Of a stretch of 64,000 bases of DNA, positions 49,701 through 64,000 are shown one piece after another. Made by a program: the position numbers and the translations under genes. The notes beneath the pieces were generated by a model that worked only from the letters and a program-made list of their open reading frames with translations, did no database searches and was not told the DNA's origin. The DNA is from Iris pallida (lineage: Eukaryota; Streptophyta; Magnoliopsida; Asparagales; Iridaceae): assembly GCA_029216955.1 (NCBI GenBank), contig JANAVB010005598.1, positions 1,375,327 through 1,439,326 of the forward strand, read 5' to 3'. The number at the start of each line of letters is the position of its first letter. Position 1 is the stretch's first letter.

Positions 49701-51062
49701 AATTCCTAAGTATAAGAAAGGTAAATACCCAAATAATAATGAAAGAATGATCATCAAAATTTGCTAAGAATATTTTCAAAACAAATATTTTCATAATGCA
49801 CTTGTGGAGATAAATATATAGAAGATACATAATAAAATGTGCACTTAATAAGTACGATAATTTTAACAAGTAAGGTAAAGCACAAAATCAAGCAATTCTT
49901 AAAAGAACTTCCATAAAAGTCATGAACAAGACACTAATAAACATTTTCTCTTAACATTCTAACTTGAAGAAGTAAAACAAATAAATATCAGAAGTTAAGA
50001 ATCATTAATATATATATCAAATAGGCATACATGAAAATATTCAAGAATCAAGTGAAAGACATGTGTCCATAAAGTCACCCAAAAGGTAAAAAGATATTAT
50101 CAAAAGAAAGCTTTAAGAAGGAAGCTAATTGATTCAAGAAAAGATAACACAAGTTTGATCAAAAGAATCAATAGCTAAAGTATGAGCTAAGCACAAGTAT
50201 GGATAAATACTCTTCAAAATAATATGAAACTTGAGCTTAACTTATATGCCCACAAAAAAGATATTTATAGAAAAATAGATATCAATATAAGAAATACATA
50301 AACTACATAGAAAAATAAATATATTCATGTATCATTAATATATATTGAAAACCATCACAAATTAAATAAAATGTATAAATAAACTTTATTGGGTAGAGAC
50401 TTAATAGATTCATGAGAGGTTTAATCAAAATAAAACATGAGAATCAATAATGAATATATTATGTAAGCACAAGGTTAAAAAGAAGTATAAGTGTATACTT
50501 GTCAAGTGATAAGAAGCTTGTGCTAAACACATATATTCACAAATATCGATTAAGATAAACATGACATATTAAATACAAATCGGCAAGAAGTAATTATCTT
50601 AAAACTTTTAAAGACGGAGAGTTAAACATCATATTAATTCAAATCAAAACCAAGGTCATATGGACTAGAGTGATATGCATGCTTTGTAAATAAGGATTAA
50701 GAATAACGAGCATGCATATATAAATGTGTCATACTACTAGAAAATGAGTGATAAACTATATAGTGTGAACTAATCATTTAAGCTAAGTAGTTAGTCATGC
50801 TAGATAAAAGAAATAGTAAAAAAATTAACTAAGCATGCTAGTATTATATCTCACATTAATTTATATAATAAGCAACTAAAGGATATCAATGTGAGCTAGT
50901 AGCAAGTCATCAAGAGAAACATGCTAGATTCTACAAATATAAGCCATTTAAAGAGAATCGTTTAGCATTTTACCAAAGTAGCTCTAGTGGCCACACTTGT
51001 GTTGGTGCAATTGCTTGAAGATGACCTTTGAGCTTTGTAACCACCAACATGCTTCCTCAGTG
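46721..51062 (-). other. AT-rich non-coding interior of Copia-2
   Basis: More than 4 kb with no protein domain on either strand, strongly A-rich on the plus strand. Where pol should be there is nothing recognisable. At the LTR-proximal side at least five inverted polypurine tracts occur: 46721 (ATCTTCCCCTTTTTG), 46824 (TCTCCCCCTTTGG), 47519 (GCTCCCCCTCAAA), 47839 (GCTCCCCTTAAAAT) and 47929 (TTCTCCCCCATGC). The structured module is at 49514-49620. Confidence 0.75.
49514..49620 (-). other. Conserved structured non-coding module of Copia-2
   Basis: On the minus strand it keeps AGCCGAAAGGGTCCTTCTG, the CAGG/CCTG hairpin, AAGCGACACGGTG, the hairpin TAGTC-TTCG-GACTA (49549-49562) and the TAGCTG/CAGCTA stem. 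The tetraloop is TTCG where Copia-1 has TCCG, both UNCG with the same C-G closing pair. The outer closing stem of Copia-1 is not kept. It is embedded in AT-rich, otherwise diverged sequence. Confidence 0.75.
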
Positions 51063-51863
51063 CTATGTCCTGATACAAGTAGCTCCACCTACAATATTAG
51101 GCGAAGACTTTGGTATCCAAATAAACTTGGATCCACATTTGTTAGCTTTAGGGACCCATATACTATTTACTCTAGCATTGGTAGAAAAACTCCTACGAAT
51201 AGGACAAGTTACACTCATGTGTCCAATGCGAGAGCAATAGAAGCACCTAATACTAGTGTGTGCACATGTATCGGAATGAGCATGATTATAAACATGTGAC
51301 ATACTAGAATGATGAATATCTCTAGAGTGAGCATGCATGGATTTGGTCTTAAGAATATCATGTTCTAATAGCAAATCATTATGCAAAAAAGTAAGAGAAT
51401 CAAATTTAGCATTTAAAGCATAATTCTCTTTTTCAAATAAAGCAATTCTAGAAATAAAATCATCATTTTGTTTCTTTAAAGAGTCAATAGAAGAATCATG
51501 CAAATGATTTAGCTCATGTGCTTGCTTCTTAAGATCTTCCATTGATGAGGAAAGAGATTTGATTTTCAAAATTAAAGAATCATTCAAACTCTTTAAAGAA
51601 ACACAAGATGAGTTTTGTGAGTCAAGTCTAGATAATAAATCATTGTCTTCATTTCTCAAGAACTCATTAGATTCTTCTAAATGAATAACCTTTTCTGAAA
51701 GTTCTTCATTTGTAGAATGAAAAGCCTTAGCAAACTTTAAGGATTGGTTAGCCATGGCTTTCCACTTAGAGCATTTCTTGCATTTAGAAGAAACATGATT
51801 GTCTATGCTACTAGAAGTAAAGCCCTCTTTATCGAAGGAGGAGGAATACGATGCCTTACACAA
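51063..51863 (-). pseudogene. Gag C-terminal segment of Copia-2: coiled coil plus zinc knuckle
   Basis: An open frame of about 266 codons directly after the primer-binding site. Residues about 50-172 form a long heptad-rich coiled coil (SEKVIHLEESNEFLRNEDND; KKQNDDFISRIALFEKENYA). A His-rich linker follows (HAHSRDIHHSSMSHVYNHAH). A CCHC zinc knuckle CFYCSRIGHMSVTC lies at about 207-220, then WVPKANKC. This matches the C-terminal extension of Sirevirus Gag, just before where the protease would start. The N-terminal Gag core is absent and the frame has no ATG at its beginning (TTG; first internal ATG at codon 37). It stops just where pol would begin. It may be a relic or a short protein that let the element use a partner's particles. 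Confidence 0.7.
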
Positions 51864-51912
51864 ATAAACAAGGATCTACTCTAAGGATGTTAAGCCTAAC
51901 AATAGAGTCCTT

Positions 51913-51959
51913 GCTCTTATACCAATTGTAATAACGTGTAGGCAACTCTAGAGGGGGGT
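51913..51959 (-). repeat. Copia-2 primer-binding site and 5' LTR stub
   Basis: The minus strand reads TGGTATAAGAGC (51913-51924), an initiator tRNA-Met site with one change, two bases from the LTR edge at 51927. Only 33 bp of the 5' LTR remain, matching the 3' LTR exactly to GAGGGGG, before the Tekay element begins. Confidence 0.88.
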
Positions 51960-53870
51960 TGTCACGATCCGCTACCCAAATTGTTGGGTCGGCCGAGTCA
52001 TGTCCAGCCTACGCTTGAGATAAAGCGCAATAAGCTGTTCTAGAGATAACAAAATAAGACTAAATGTGCTAACAGTTCTATAAGTAATAAAGAGTCGTAA
52101 ATGCTCCAAACACAAAAGTCATCTCGTATAATAATAAGTCCAAGTACAAGTTCAAAATATAAAGCTGGATACAGGTCCAGTCACAAAATACATAGTCTAA
52201 TACATGACTACTCTAAAAGTCCAAAATGTAAATAGACAACTAGACGAGTTTCTCCGCAGGTACATCCTCGTAAGATAAAGCCTGGTCCTCGGCAGTAACT
52301 CCATAATATGAGTCACAGAGCAACTCCTCCTCAGTAAGTATACCTACAACGTTATCCTGTCAGGACGGGAGCAGGTACTGATTCTAGCAAACTAAATATA
52401 CGAAACATGAAATGAACATAAATGTAATAAAATGGAATCATGGCACATCAAAATCTATCATGGTAAGGACACATATGTCATAGAGACAGATGTATATGTA
52501 ATGTTTAAAACTGTAGCAGGTACGTGATCGTCAATAGGTGTACAATATACTGAGGCACAATGTAAATAAAATATACATACGTACAAGTGCACAAGCATAG
52601 GTGTACATCCGTACAGAAATACGGGATAATGACCTACGGTGCAGTAACATGTAGAATTAAACTTTGCTCGGTACGATAAAGGGGACATGATCACGTACTC
52701 AACTATCAGTTTCCCCATACCCAGATTCTAATCATGTGAGAGGTATAAAACTGTTCTAAACATGGTAGGGACTGAAAATAATACAACATGTGGAGATTTA
52801 ACTTGCTACCCCAAGGATCAGCATTTAACATGGTTGGAAATCACAGTTCATTGTTTGTAACAGTATATAAAGTTTATAGAAGTACTTGCCTTTAGCAAAG
52901 CAAAGCAGCAATAAAAATGCTATAGATGCCTGGTGACTCGTCACTGTAGAAATAAATACATAAATTTAGTTTTTACACTAAGTTAAACACTAATACACTA
53001 GTGGTACAACACGACTTTCTGACTGGACACCTAGCCAAATGATAACTTTAGCATAGAAGACCAATGTGGGGTGACACAATACCCAAACTAACTTCCTAGG
53101 ACCTTTACACCAGTGCGGGGTGAGGTCCAATACGACTATAACTCTAAACAACACAAAATATTGAAAGTCATAATTATTCAATAAATAAATCAAACTGTAC
53201 ACTGTGTTCCAACAATTTTTGAGATAGATAAAAAGCTCAATTTTACATAAAATAAAGTACCAGAATGATCCTTGTTAATTATAGAGATTTATACTAATTT
53301 TCTGGAATTTACAAACCCTCATAAATATTTAATAAAATCAACAAACATATATATACTGAAAATGAGTTCTGTTTTCCTATTTTTATAAAATACCAAAATA
53401 CTTATTAAATGCTAGAAAAATTATAATAAATTGTATAAATTAACATAGTATTTAAATACAATTTTTTCCAGATTTTTACAGCAAATAAAATATATATAAA
53501 AATTTAAAAATAACAAGTAATATTTTCTGGAAAATAATTAATTAATTATTTACTATTTTGTCCATGTATTCAAAATTGAACCGAAGTCCAAATACAGGAC
53601 CCAGAGCCATGAATCAAGTCCAATATGACTTGTACAGACTCTGAATATATTACACATAATTGGGCCCAAAAACCCATGCTAGGCTTGGACATTAATTGGT
53701 CATAAACAATAAAAGCAGTAATTTATATATATAAATATATTTTTAAAGTGCTAAAATATAAAAGCCATAATTTAAATAATAAAAATGACTTGTGAATTTA
53801 TGTACAATAATATTTTGTACAATGTAGAATTTGAAATGCATATATAAAAATATAACAACAATATATATGC

Positions 53871-54583
<713 letters not shown>

Positions 54584-55244
54584 TAAAATAAATAAAACAA
54601 AAAAGAAACAAAACAGGAAAGGGGGGCTCAAACTCAGCCCAGAGGGGTCGGGTTCTAGGCGCGGTCGGGCTGGCCAGGGGGTCAGCCCGAGCCATCTGTT
54701 AGGGAAGGGTTTGGGTTAGTATTAAGCTAGAGTTAGGTTAGTGGGTTTCTAAACCCAATAGCACGAAACTAAACCCGTTAACCCAATATCACTAATTAAC
54801 AGTTCGGCTCGTGTCCAGACTGTTTAGGACACGAGCAAATAGAATCTGACCCAGTGTCGCGTGTCTGCGCCCAGCATGACACGCACGACACTGTAAATAC
54901 GTGTCCAACCCTACAGTTAGTTTCTCCGTGTCCAGGCGAACGTCATGCGTGATTTTGGGACACGCACGACATAAATCGGAGGCTGTTACCTACGTGTCCG
55001 GTCGAGCTAGTGGTTGTGGAGGGTGCTGACGGCGGCTAGAGGCGTCATCGTCGTGGCGCTTGGGCGGCGCTGCGCTCGCCTGGCCTTGGCGAACTCGGTG
55101 GTGGCGGTTAGGGGTGGTGTAGGCGACTGTGGAGGTGGCGCTGGGGTGGTCGCCGGAGTTAGGGTTAGGGTTAGTGAAATGGGGCGGTTGATGGTGGCTG
55201 GGTGGTCGGAAATGAACTAGGGTTAGGGTTTAGGTCTGGGGGGT

Positions 55245-55252
55245 TATTTATA
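55245..55252 (-). promoter_or_regulatory. TATA box of Tekay LTR
   Basis: TATAAATA on the minus strand about 460 bp into the LTR, followed by AACCCCCCAGACC and AAACCCTAACCCTAG. This would put the long (AT)n part downstream of the start, in the transcribed leader. Confidence 0.6.
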
Positions 55253-55837
55253 GGAGAAAGGAGGTCGGTTTGGGGCTGTGGCTGGCCGAAAAAGGCGGGG
55301 GATAGGTCGGTGGTCGGGGCAGCTGGCCGGTCGTCGGGGTTGGTTGGGTGAGAGGAGAGAGAGAACGTGGGGGGGGGTGTCTGTGGGTTTTGCCATAAGG
55401 TCCCTAGAGATTGGGGACTTGCACAAAAACCCCAACTCAATCAGTTTGCAAATAATTATTTACAACCCGCAATAAAACAATTCAACTAATTATATTCTAA
55501 TATTAAAACAAATTTAAATATTACAAAATGCTATTAAAACATTTCAATGAATTACAAAAAGATATATTTTGATTTAAAAACTATTTAAAAACTATTTAAA
55601 AATTATTTAAAAATTTTAGAAAAATTCCTAGCAATTATATTAATTTATTTTAAACACATAAATGCTATTTAATATTATTAAAAAATATTATTTTGAAATT
55701 TTGGGGCTTACAAATCTTTCCTCCTTGAAAAATTTTGACCTCGAAATTCACAAGGATAGAAGACTCTACAAACATTCTAACATAACAAGCAATGTAACAA
55801 ATGACTAAGGCTACGATCAAAACTAACCTCAAGGGTA

Positions 55838-58800
55838 TCAAGCGGGAACGGGTGGTTCCCTCGCAGCTGTTGGGTCGAACAAGTAAGGATATCTCTCCCT
55901 CATGTCCGACTCCCTCTCCCAAATAGATTCACCCGGAGAGTGACGGCTCCAAGCTACTCGTACTAAGGGTATGAATTTGTTCCTCAGCCTCTTCTCCCTC
56001 CTGTCCAATATCTCCACGGGCTGCTCAGTAACTGCAAGGCTCGGTCCGATCTCCAACTCTGAATGATCTAGCACATGGCTGGGGTCAGGAACATATCTCC
56101 CCAGCTGAGATACGTGAAAGACATCGTGAACTCCTGCTAGGTTGGGTGAAAGTGCAACCCTGTAAGCTACCTCTCCGATCTTGCCAAGTATCTCGAACGG
56201 CCCGATGTATCTGGAGCTCAGCTTGCCTCTTCGTCCGAACCGGATCGTCCCTCTAGTAGGTGATATCTTCACTAGCACCATATCTCCGTCGGCGAACTCC
56301 ATCGGTATGCGACTAGCATCGGCCCAGCGTTTCTGCCTGTCCTGAGCTACTCTGAGCCTGTCTCTGATCATCCCGACCTTCTCTGTTGCATACGTGATCA
56401 TCTCTGGCCCAAGCATAACTCTGTCCCCAATATCATCCCAAAAGAGCGGTGTACGACATCGTCGTCCATATAGTGCCTCGAAAGGAGACATACCGATGCT
56501 GGCTTGGTAGCTGTTGTTGTATGAAAACTCTACCAAGTACAGATGGCTCTCCCAAGATCCGCCAAAGTCTAGCACACAGGTCCTCAGCATGTCCTCTAGC
56601 GTCTGTATCGTCCTCTCGGACTGCCCATCTGTCTATGGGTGGTACGTCGTACTGAACTTGAGCCGACTACCCAACTCCTCCTGCAAGCTCCTCCAGTAGT
56701 GGGACGTGAATCTGCTGTCTCGGTCCGACACGATGCTCACTGGTACTCCGTGCAAGTGAACTATCTGCTGCATGTATAGCTCCGCCAACTTCTCGGTGGA
56801 AAGCCCCACCTTGAAGGGTATGAAGTGCGCACACTTCGTCAGCCTGTCCACGATGACCCAAATGACATCTTTCCCTCCCTGGGAACGAGGAAGCCCTGAG
56901 ACGAAGTCCATCGTAATGTGTTCCCACTTCCACTCGGGAATGGGTAACGGCTGCAACAGATCAGCTGGCCTCTGGCACTCCGCCTTAACCTGCTGGCAAA
57001 CTAGACATCCCAAAATGAAACGTGATACATCTCTCTTCATCCCGTGCCACCAAAGATGTTCCCGCAAGTCACGGTACATCTTGTTGGCACCAGGGTGAAT
57101 AGAATATCTCGATCGGTACACCTCCTGCAAGACTGCCTCTATCAGCTCTCCCTTCGGTACGCACAATCGGCTGCCATGCCTCAAGGATCCATCCTCTGCT
57201 ACGGTGAAATCATCTAGCAATCAAGCTAAAGCATGGACTCGAAGTCTGCGAAGGCTCTCATCTGTAGACTGTGCCTCCCTGATCTGCTCTATCAATCCTG
57301 ACTGAATGTCGAGAGCCATCATCTGTATCACTGATCCTGGCTGAACTATCTTGATATCGAGCTTCTCCAGATCTTCCCGCAAATACCGATCTATCATCAG
57401 ATACCATGCCATCGGATGCCTGCTCAGTGCATCCGCCACCACACTTGCCTTCCCGGGGTGATACTGTAAATCGATGTCGAAGTCCTTCATCAACTCCAAC
57501 CATCGTCTTTGCCTCATGTTCAGCTCTTTCTGCATGAACACATACTTCAAGCTCTTATGGTCAGTAAAGATTTCCACACACTCTCCGTATAAGTAATGTT
57601 TCCATAACTTGAGTGCAAAGATCACCACAGCTAACTCTAGGTCAGAGGTAGGATAGTTTCGCTCATGAGTCCGTAATTGCCTAGATGCATAAGCAATCAC
57701 TTTCCCATGCTGCTGTAGGACACATCCTAGCCCCTTTCCCCAAGCATCGCTGTATATGGTAAAACCTCCAGATCCTGAAGGTAATGTCAGAACTGGAACG
57801 GTCGTCAGCCTCCTCTTCAGCTCCTCAAACGCTGCCTAGCAATCCTCTGACCAGATGTACTCTGCGTCCTTTCGCGTCAGCTTCGTCATGGGTTCAGCTA
57901 TCCTAGCAAAGTCCTGGACGAACTTCCTATAATAGCCGGCTAAACGCAGAAAGCTCCTGATCTCGGAAACTGACGTCGGAGCCTTCCATGTCTCAACGGC
58001 AGCAATCTTCCTGGGATCCACCGAGATCCCCTTTTCAGTAACTATGTGACCGAGAAACTCCACTCGGTCCAAAAAGAACTCGCACTTCGACAATTTGGCA
58101 AATAACCTCTCCTGCCTCAGAATCCCCAAAACTGTCCGCAAGTGCTCTGCGTGCTCCTCCGGCGTCTTCGAGTATATCAGGATGTCGTCGATAAATACTA
58201 CGACGAACTTATCCAGATACTAGTGTAATGTCTTATTCATCAAATTCATAAAGACAGCTGGCGCATTTGTGAGACCAAATGGCATCACCAGAAACTCGTA
58301 CTGCCCGTACTTCGTGTTGAACGCCGTCTTCTGGATGTCTGCAGCCCTAACTTTCACCTGGTGGTACCCGGATCTCAAATCTATCCTGGAAAACACCTTC
58401 GCCCCACTCAACTGGTCGAACAAATCATCTATCCTGGGCAGAGGATATTTGTTCTTAATGGTGATGGTATTCAACGCTCGGTAGTCAATACACAACCGAA
58501 CTGTACCATCCTTCTTAGGCACAAAGAGCACTGGCGCTCCCCATGGAGAAGTACTAGATCGAATGAAACCCTTTTTCAACATGTCATCAATCTGCTCCTT
58601 CATCTCTACGGCCTCCTTGGGGTTCACTCTATAGCAAGCCCGGGATACTGGTGATGAACCCGGTTCTAAATCTATAGTGAACTCCATTTCTCTGTCAGGC
58701 GGAAGTCCTGGAAGATCCTCTGGGAATACATCCATAAACTCCCTAATGATAGGGTGTGGCGGTGTTATCTCCCCAACTGTCGCACAATAGTTCGGCTCTA

Positions 58801-59139
58801 GGCTGATCTCCGTCCCTATCCTCCTGACACTGAATGGTGCCGTGCCTAGGGGACTGAACAGAATACTACCCTCATGACAGTCTATAGCTGCATGGGCATA
58901 GCTAAGCCAGTCCATCCCCAATATGATATCATACCCGGGGAGTGGCATCACAAAGAATCGCCCTTTAAACTCTCTTCCAACTATAGTAATAGAGCATCTA
59001 TAGATAGCTCTAATGGGCACTGGTCCGCCTCCCGTCATTACTCTACTCATCTCCTCGGTAGGTGTAGCTACTAAGTGGTGTTTATGCATAAACTCTAATG
59101 ACAGAAAGTTATGAAATGCACCAGAATCAAATAAGCATA
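55838..59139 (-). pseudogene. Tekay pol: protease, RT, RNase H, integrase, chromodomain, broken
   Basis: The protease has [12 protein letters not shown] (59136-59101) and [13 protein letters not shown] has [40 protein letters not shown] and the active FIDDIL just after a stop at 58220. RNase H has [20 protein letters not shown] and FTDHKSLKY. The integrase zinc part has Cys at about 57007 and 56998 (GCLVCQQ). Its catalytic Asp residues lie in [11 protein letters not shown] and [10 protein letters not shown]; the Glu comes 35 residues after the second Asp, beyond a stop at 56630. The C-terminal part ends in a chromodomain-like [13 protein letters not shown] ... [14 protein letters not shown]. 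Stops: TAG at about 58217 and 57833, TGA at 57221, TAG at about 56630. The frame otherwise continues, so decay is recent or mild. Confidence 0.9.
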
Positions 59140-60492
59140 GAGCTAGAAAAGTATGCAAATAAATATGACCTGTGATGACGTCAGCCAAATAATCTGGCTC
59201 CGAAACCTGCTCCGGCTCCGGCTCAAGGGCCAGACTATAAGTCTTTCCCTGGGGTCCCTTCTGCTGCTGCAGATATTGCCCAAACCTCTGCTGCTGAGTC
59301 GGAAGCGGCTGTCCTCTAGACTGGGGTCCGGCACCTAGTACCCTGGCTACTGGACAGTTCCGAAACTGATGGGTGGCAGACCCAGAAACTAAACACTGTC
59401 CCAACCTCTTCCTGCAGACGGAGTAATCATGCCCTGGTCTTTTACAGAAACCACACAAAGCTCCCTTCTGCTGCTGCCGGGGTCCCGGGGCTCTAACTGG
59501 CGGGGTCGGATGATGTGATGTAGGGGGACGGTAAGTCTGCTGGTGCAGCGTCGGTGCTCTCGGCTGGAAAGCTTGACGCTTGGACGGTCCCTCGAGGTGT
59601 ACAGAAGCCGGCCTCTTGCAAGACAGAAGACGCTCCTCTATGCTTCGGGCCAACTCTAGGCTCTGGTAGTAGTCAGTCGTACCGTTCGCCACTATAAGAA
59701 TGCCAATGTCTGGAACTAGACCATGGCAAAACCTACGCGTCATCTCCTCAGGGTCTGCAACTAGACTATGAGCGAAACGGCTCAGGCGACTAAACTCTGC
59801 CGTATACTCGTCAACAGAACGGTTCCCCTGCTGGATGTTCTGGAATCGTAGCCCCATGGCTACCCTAGCGGTGGTCGAGAAGAATTTCTTCTTGAACTGG
59901 GTCTTGAACTGATCCTAAGTGGCCCTCCCTCTCGCGAATAGTGGCTCATTCCGGAACCAAACTCCTGCCAAGTCTATCAGCAGAAATCCTGCTGCCTCGA
60001 CCTGGAGGTCATTCGGCAACCTAGCTCCAAGGAGCTTCCTCTCTACCGAGTCTAGCCAGTCATCTGCTACAACTATGCCCTCAGTCCCTAAGCACTCCTT
60101 GGGGTTCAGACCCATGAAGTCCTTGATTGTCCCTGCTCTCCGCTGTGGCTCTACAGGTGGTGGGACCATGGTACGTTCCTCAGAACGTTCCATGCTCTGG
60201 CGGAGTAGGATGGTCTGCTCCTGATGGGTCGTTAGGAACCCCTGGATCAGAGTGAGCAGTTGGTTCTCGTCAAGTGTGACGGAAGCCTGGGTAGGTATAA
60301 TGATAGGTGGTGGTGGAGTATCGGGTCCTGCTGGGACTGTGATGTGGAAGGTGGTGGAGGCATTTGGGTTGGTAGATTTGTGGAGTGGGGGAATATGGTA
60401 GGTGGAGGTGTATTGGTCAACTGGTCAGCTGACTGGATAGGGAGTGTGCCATTCTCAGGTGTGACATACTGGGATGAGCGGGTGAGCACCAT
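59140..60492 (-). pseudogene. Tekay gag, broken
   Basis: The capsid protein of the chromovirus. It starts MVLTRSSQYVTPENG at 60492. A Pro/Gln-rich stretch follows, with a frameshift near 60310-60330. The retrotransposon Gag core comes next (FMGLNPKECLG, ADDWLDSVERKLLG, then [20 protein letters not shown]). A zinc knuckle [14 protein letters not shown] (59455-59414) is followed by a second, less regular Cys/His group [19 protein letters not shown] stop near 59912 interrupts the core. It reads directly into the protease, as expected for a single Gag-Pol frame. Confidence 0.87.
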
Positions 60493-60737
60493 CTAATTAA
60501 AATAAAAAGGACTTATAAGGACTCTTTAAAGTAAACAATCAAAAACAAGAAAATCTAATTATAATAGCAAGCATGTGATGTATTTCCTATGTTGCAATCA
60601 TAGTATTTCTCTACATGTTCTAAGCGTCATTCCTAATGTTGTCTAATTACCTTAAGTTCCTAATTGCATGCAAGCTTGGTACAATGACGTAACCAAACAA
60701 TTTAGTCAGGGACCTACATGGGCCATCACTAAAAACA
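60493..60737 (-). other. Tekay leader between 5' LTR and gag
   Basis: About 245 bp, non-coding. The primer-binding site should adjoin the LTR at 60737; the minus strand there reads TGTTTTTAGTGATGGCCC. I cannot match this confidently to a common plant primer tRNA, so the site is either diverged or unusual. Confidence 0.4.
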
Positions 60738-63759
<3,022 letters not shown>

Positions 63760-64000
63760 TGTAACGCCCCAGTCCCAAAATACGTAGGACTAGAACGTAA
63801 TCATGCCAGCTGTATACATACGAAGTATATGGACCCTCGTATATATACATAAGCTGTAAAATGCAGTAACCAAGGTACTAAATCTCATCCACAAAGATAA
63901 ATATGATATAAAAGTAACGTTGAACTTGTCATGTACACAATAGTTGGGCGGAGACAAAGTCCACTACCAACCAAATTTAAATATGGAAAAATATACAATA
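63760..64000 (-). repeat. Edge of another LTR element
   Basis: It begins TGTAACGCCCCAGTCCC inside the Tekay 5' LTR. It resembles the inverse of the LTR edge at 32764 (shared ATACGAAGTA phrase), so it is probably an LTR of a gypsy element in minus orientation. The expected 5-bp target duplication is CTAGT (63755-63759), with its partner outside the window. No coding sequence is seen in the part present. Confidence 0.6.

Larger units (their letters stand above)
45305..51959 (-). mobile_element. Copia-2, pol-less Sirevirus-type element
   Basis: A minus-strand element with a full 3' LTR (45305-46720), an internal region of about 5.2 kb, a primer-binding site at 51913-51924 and the first 33 bases of the 5' LTR (51927-51959), where a Tekay element is inserted. 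It shares with Copia-1 the LTR palindromes, the AACTCTAGAGGGGGTGAATAG LTR end, repeated polypurine tracts and the structured module. Only a C-terminal Gag segment codes; there is no protease, integrase or RT. I infer a non-autonomous derivative that depended on a full Sirevirus. Confidence 0.85.

Noticed and set aside
58269..60496. Plus-strand ORFs opposite the Tekay gag-pol
   Set aside because: Antisense shadows of the minus-strand coding frame without domains.

Overview
This is nuclear DNA of a flowering plant. Plant-specific transposon lineages (CACTA/En-Spm, Sirevirus-type Ty1/copia, Tekay/Del-type Ty3/gypsy, hAT and Tourist-like MITEs) are packed around one ordinary host gene with spliceosomal introns. 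I cannot name the species from sequence alone.

Layout. 1-637 looks like the end of an LTR that cuts into CACTA-1 (638-9161, minus strand), which keeps a decayed TNP2-type transposase and a second, Transposase_24-like gene. 9185 to about 13840 is an LTR-like block with large (AT)n arrays. CACTA-2 (13903-29902, plus) has both terminal inverted repeats and a perfect GGT target duplication. Nested inside it is a complete Sirevirus, here called Copia-1 (19731-29781, target duplication GACAC), and inside Copia-1's RNase H is a 529-bp hAT-type MITE with an 8-bp duplication. After CACTA-2 the interrupted host sequence resumes as another LTR-like block ending at 32764.

Host gene. An ORMDL (ORM) gene lies on the minus strand, 34913-42710. 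Three exons with canonical splice sites encode 158 residues. Its two 3.5-3.8 kb introns carry a hAT MITE, a nested MITE pair and other repeats. A Tourist-like MITE (44019-44455) lies upstream.

Right side. Copia-2 (45305-51959, minus) is a Sirevirus relative without pol. It keeps Sirevirus-style LTR palindromes, many polypurine tracts and a coiled-coil/zinc-knuckle Gag segment. Its 5' LTR was split by a Tekay-type chromovirus (51960-63759, minus) with 3.75-kb LTRs. That element's 5' LTR was in turn split at 63760 by another LTR element running out of the window.

How the parts work together. No transposon gene here is intact: every transposase, gag and pol has stops or frameshifts, so these are fossils, and the ORMDL gene is the only credible functional protein gene. 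The most interesting signals are non-coding. A roughly 105-nt module with three conserved hairpins, one with a UNCG-type tetraloop, is shared by the two Sireviruses. A GC-rich module is shared by LTR regions of apparently different elements. An extra spliced-looking ORF lies downstream of Copia-1 pol.
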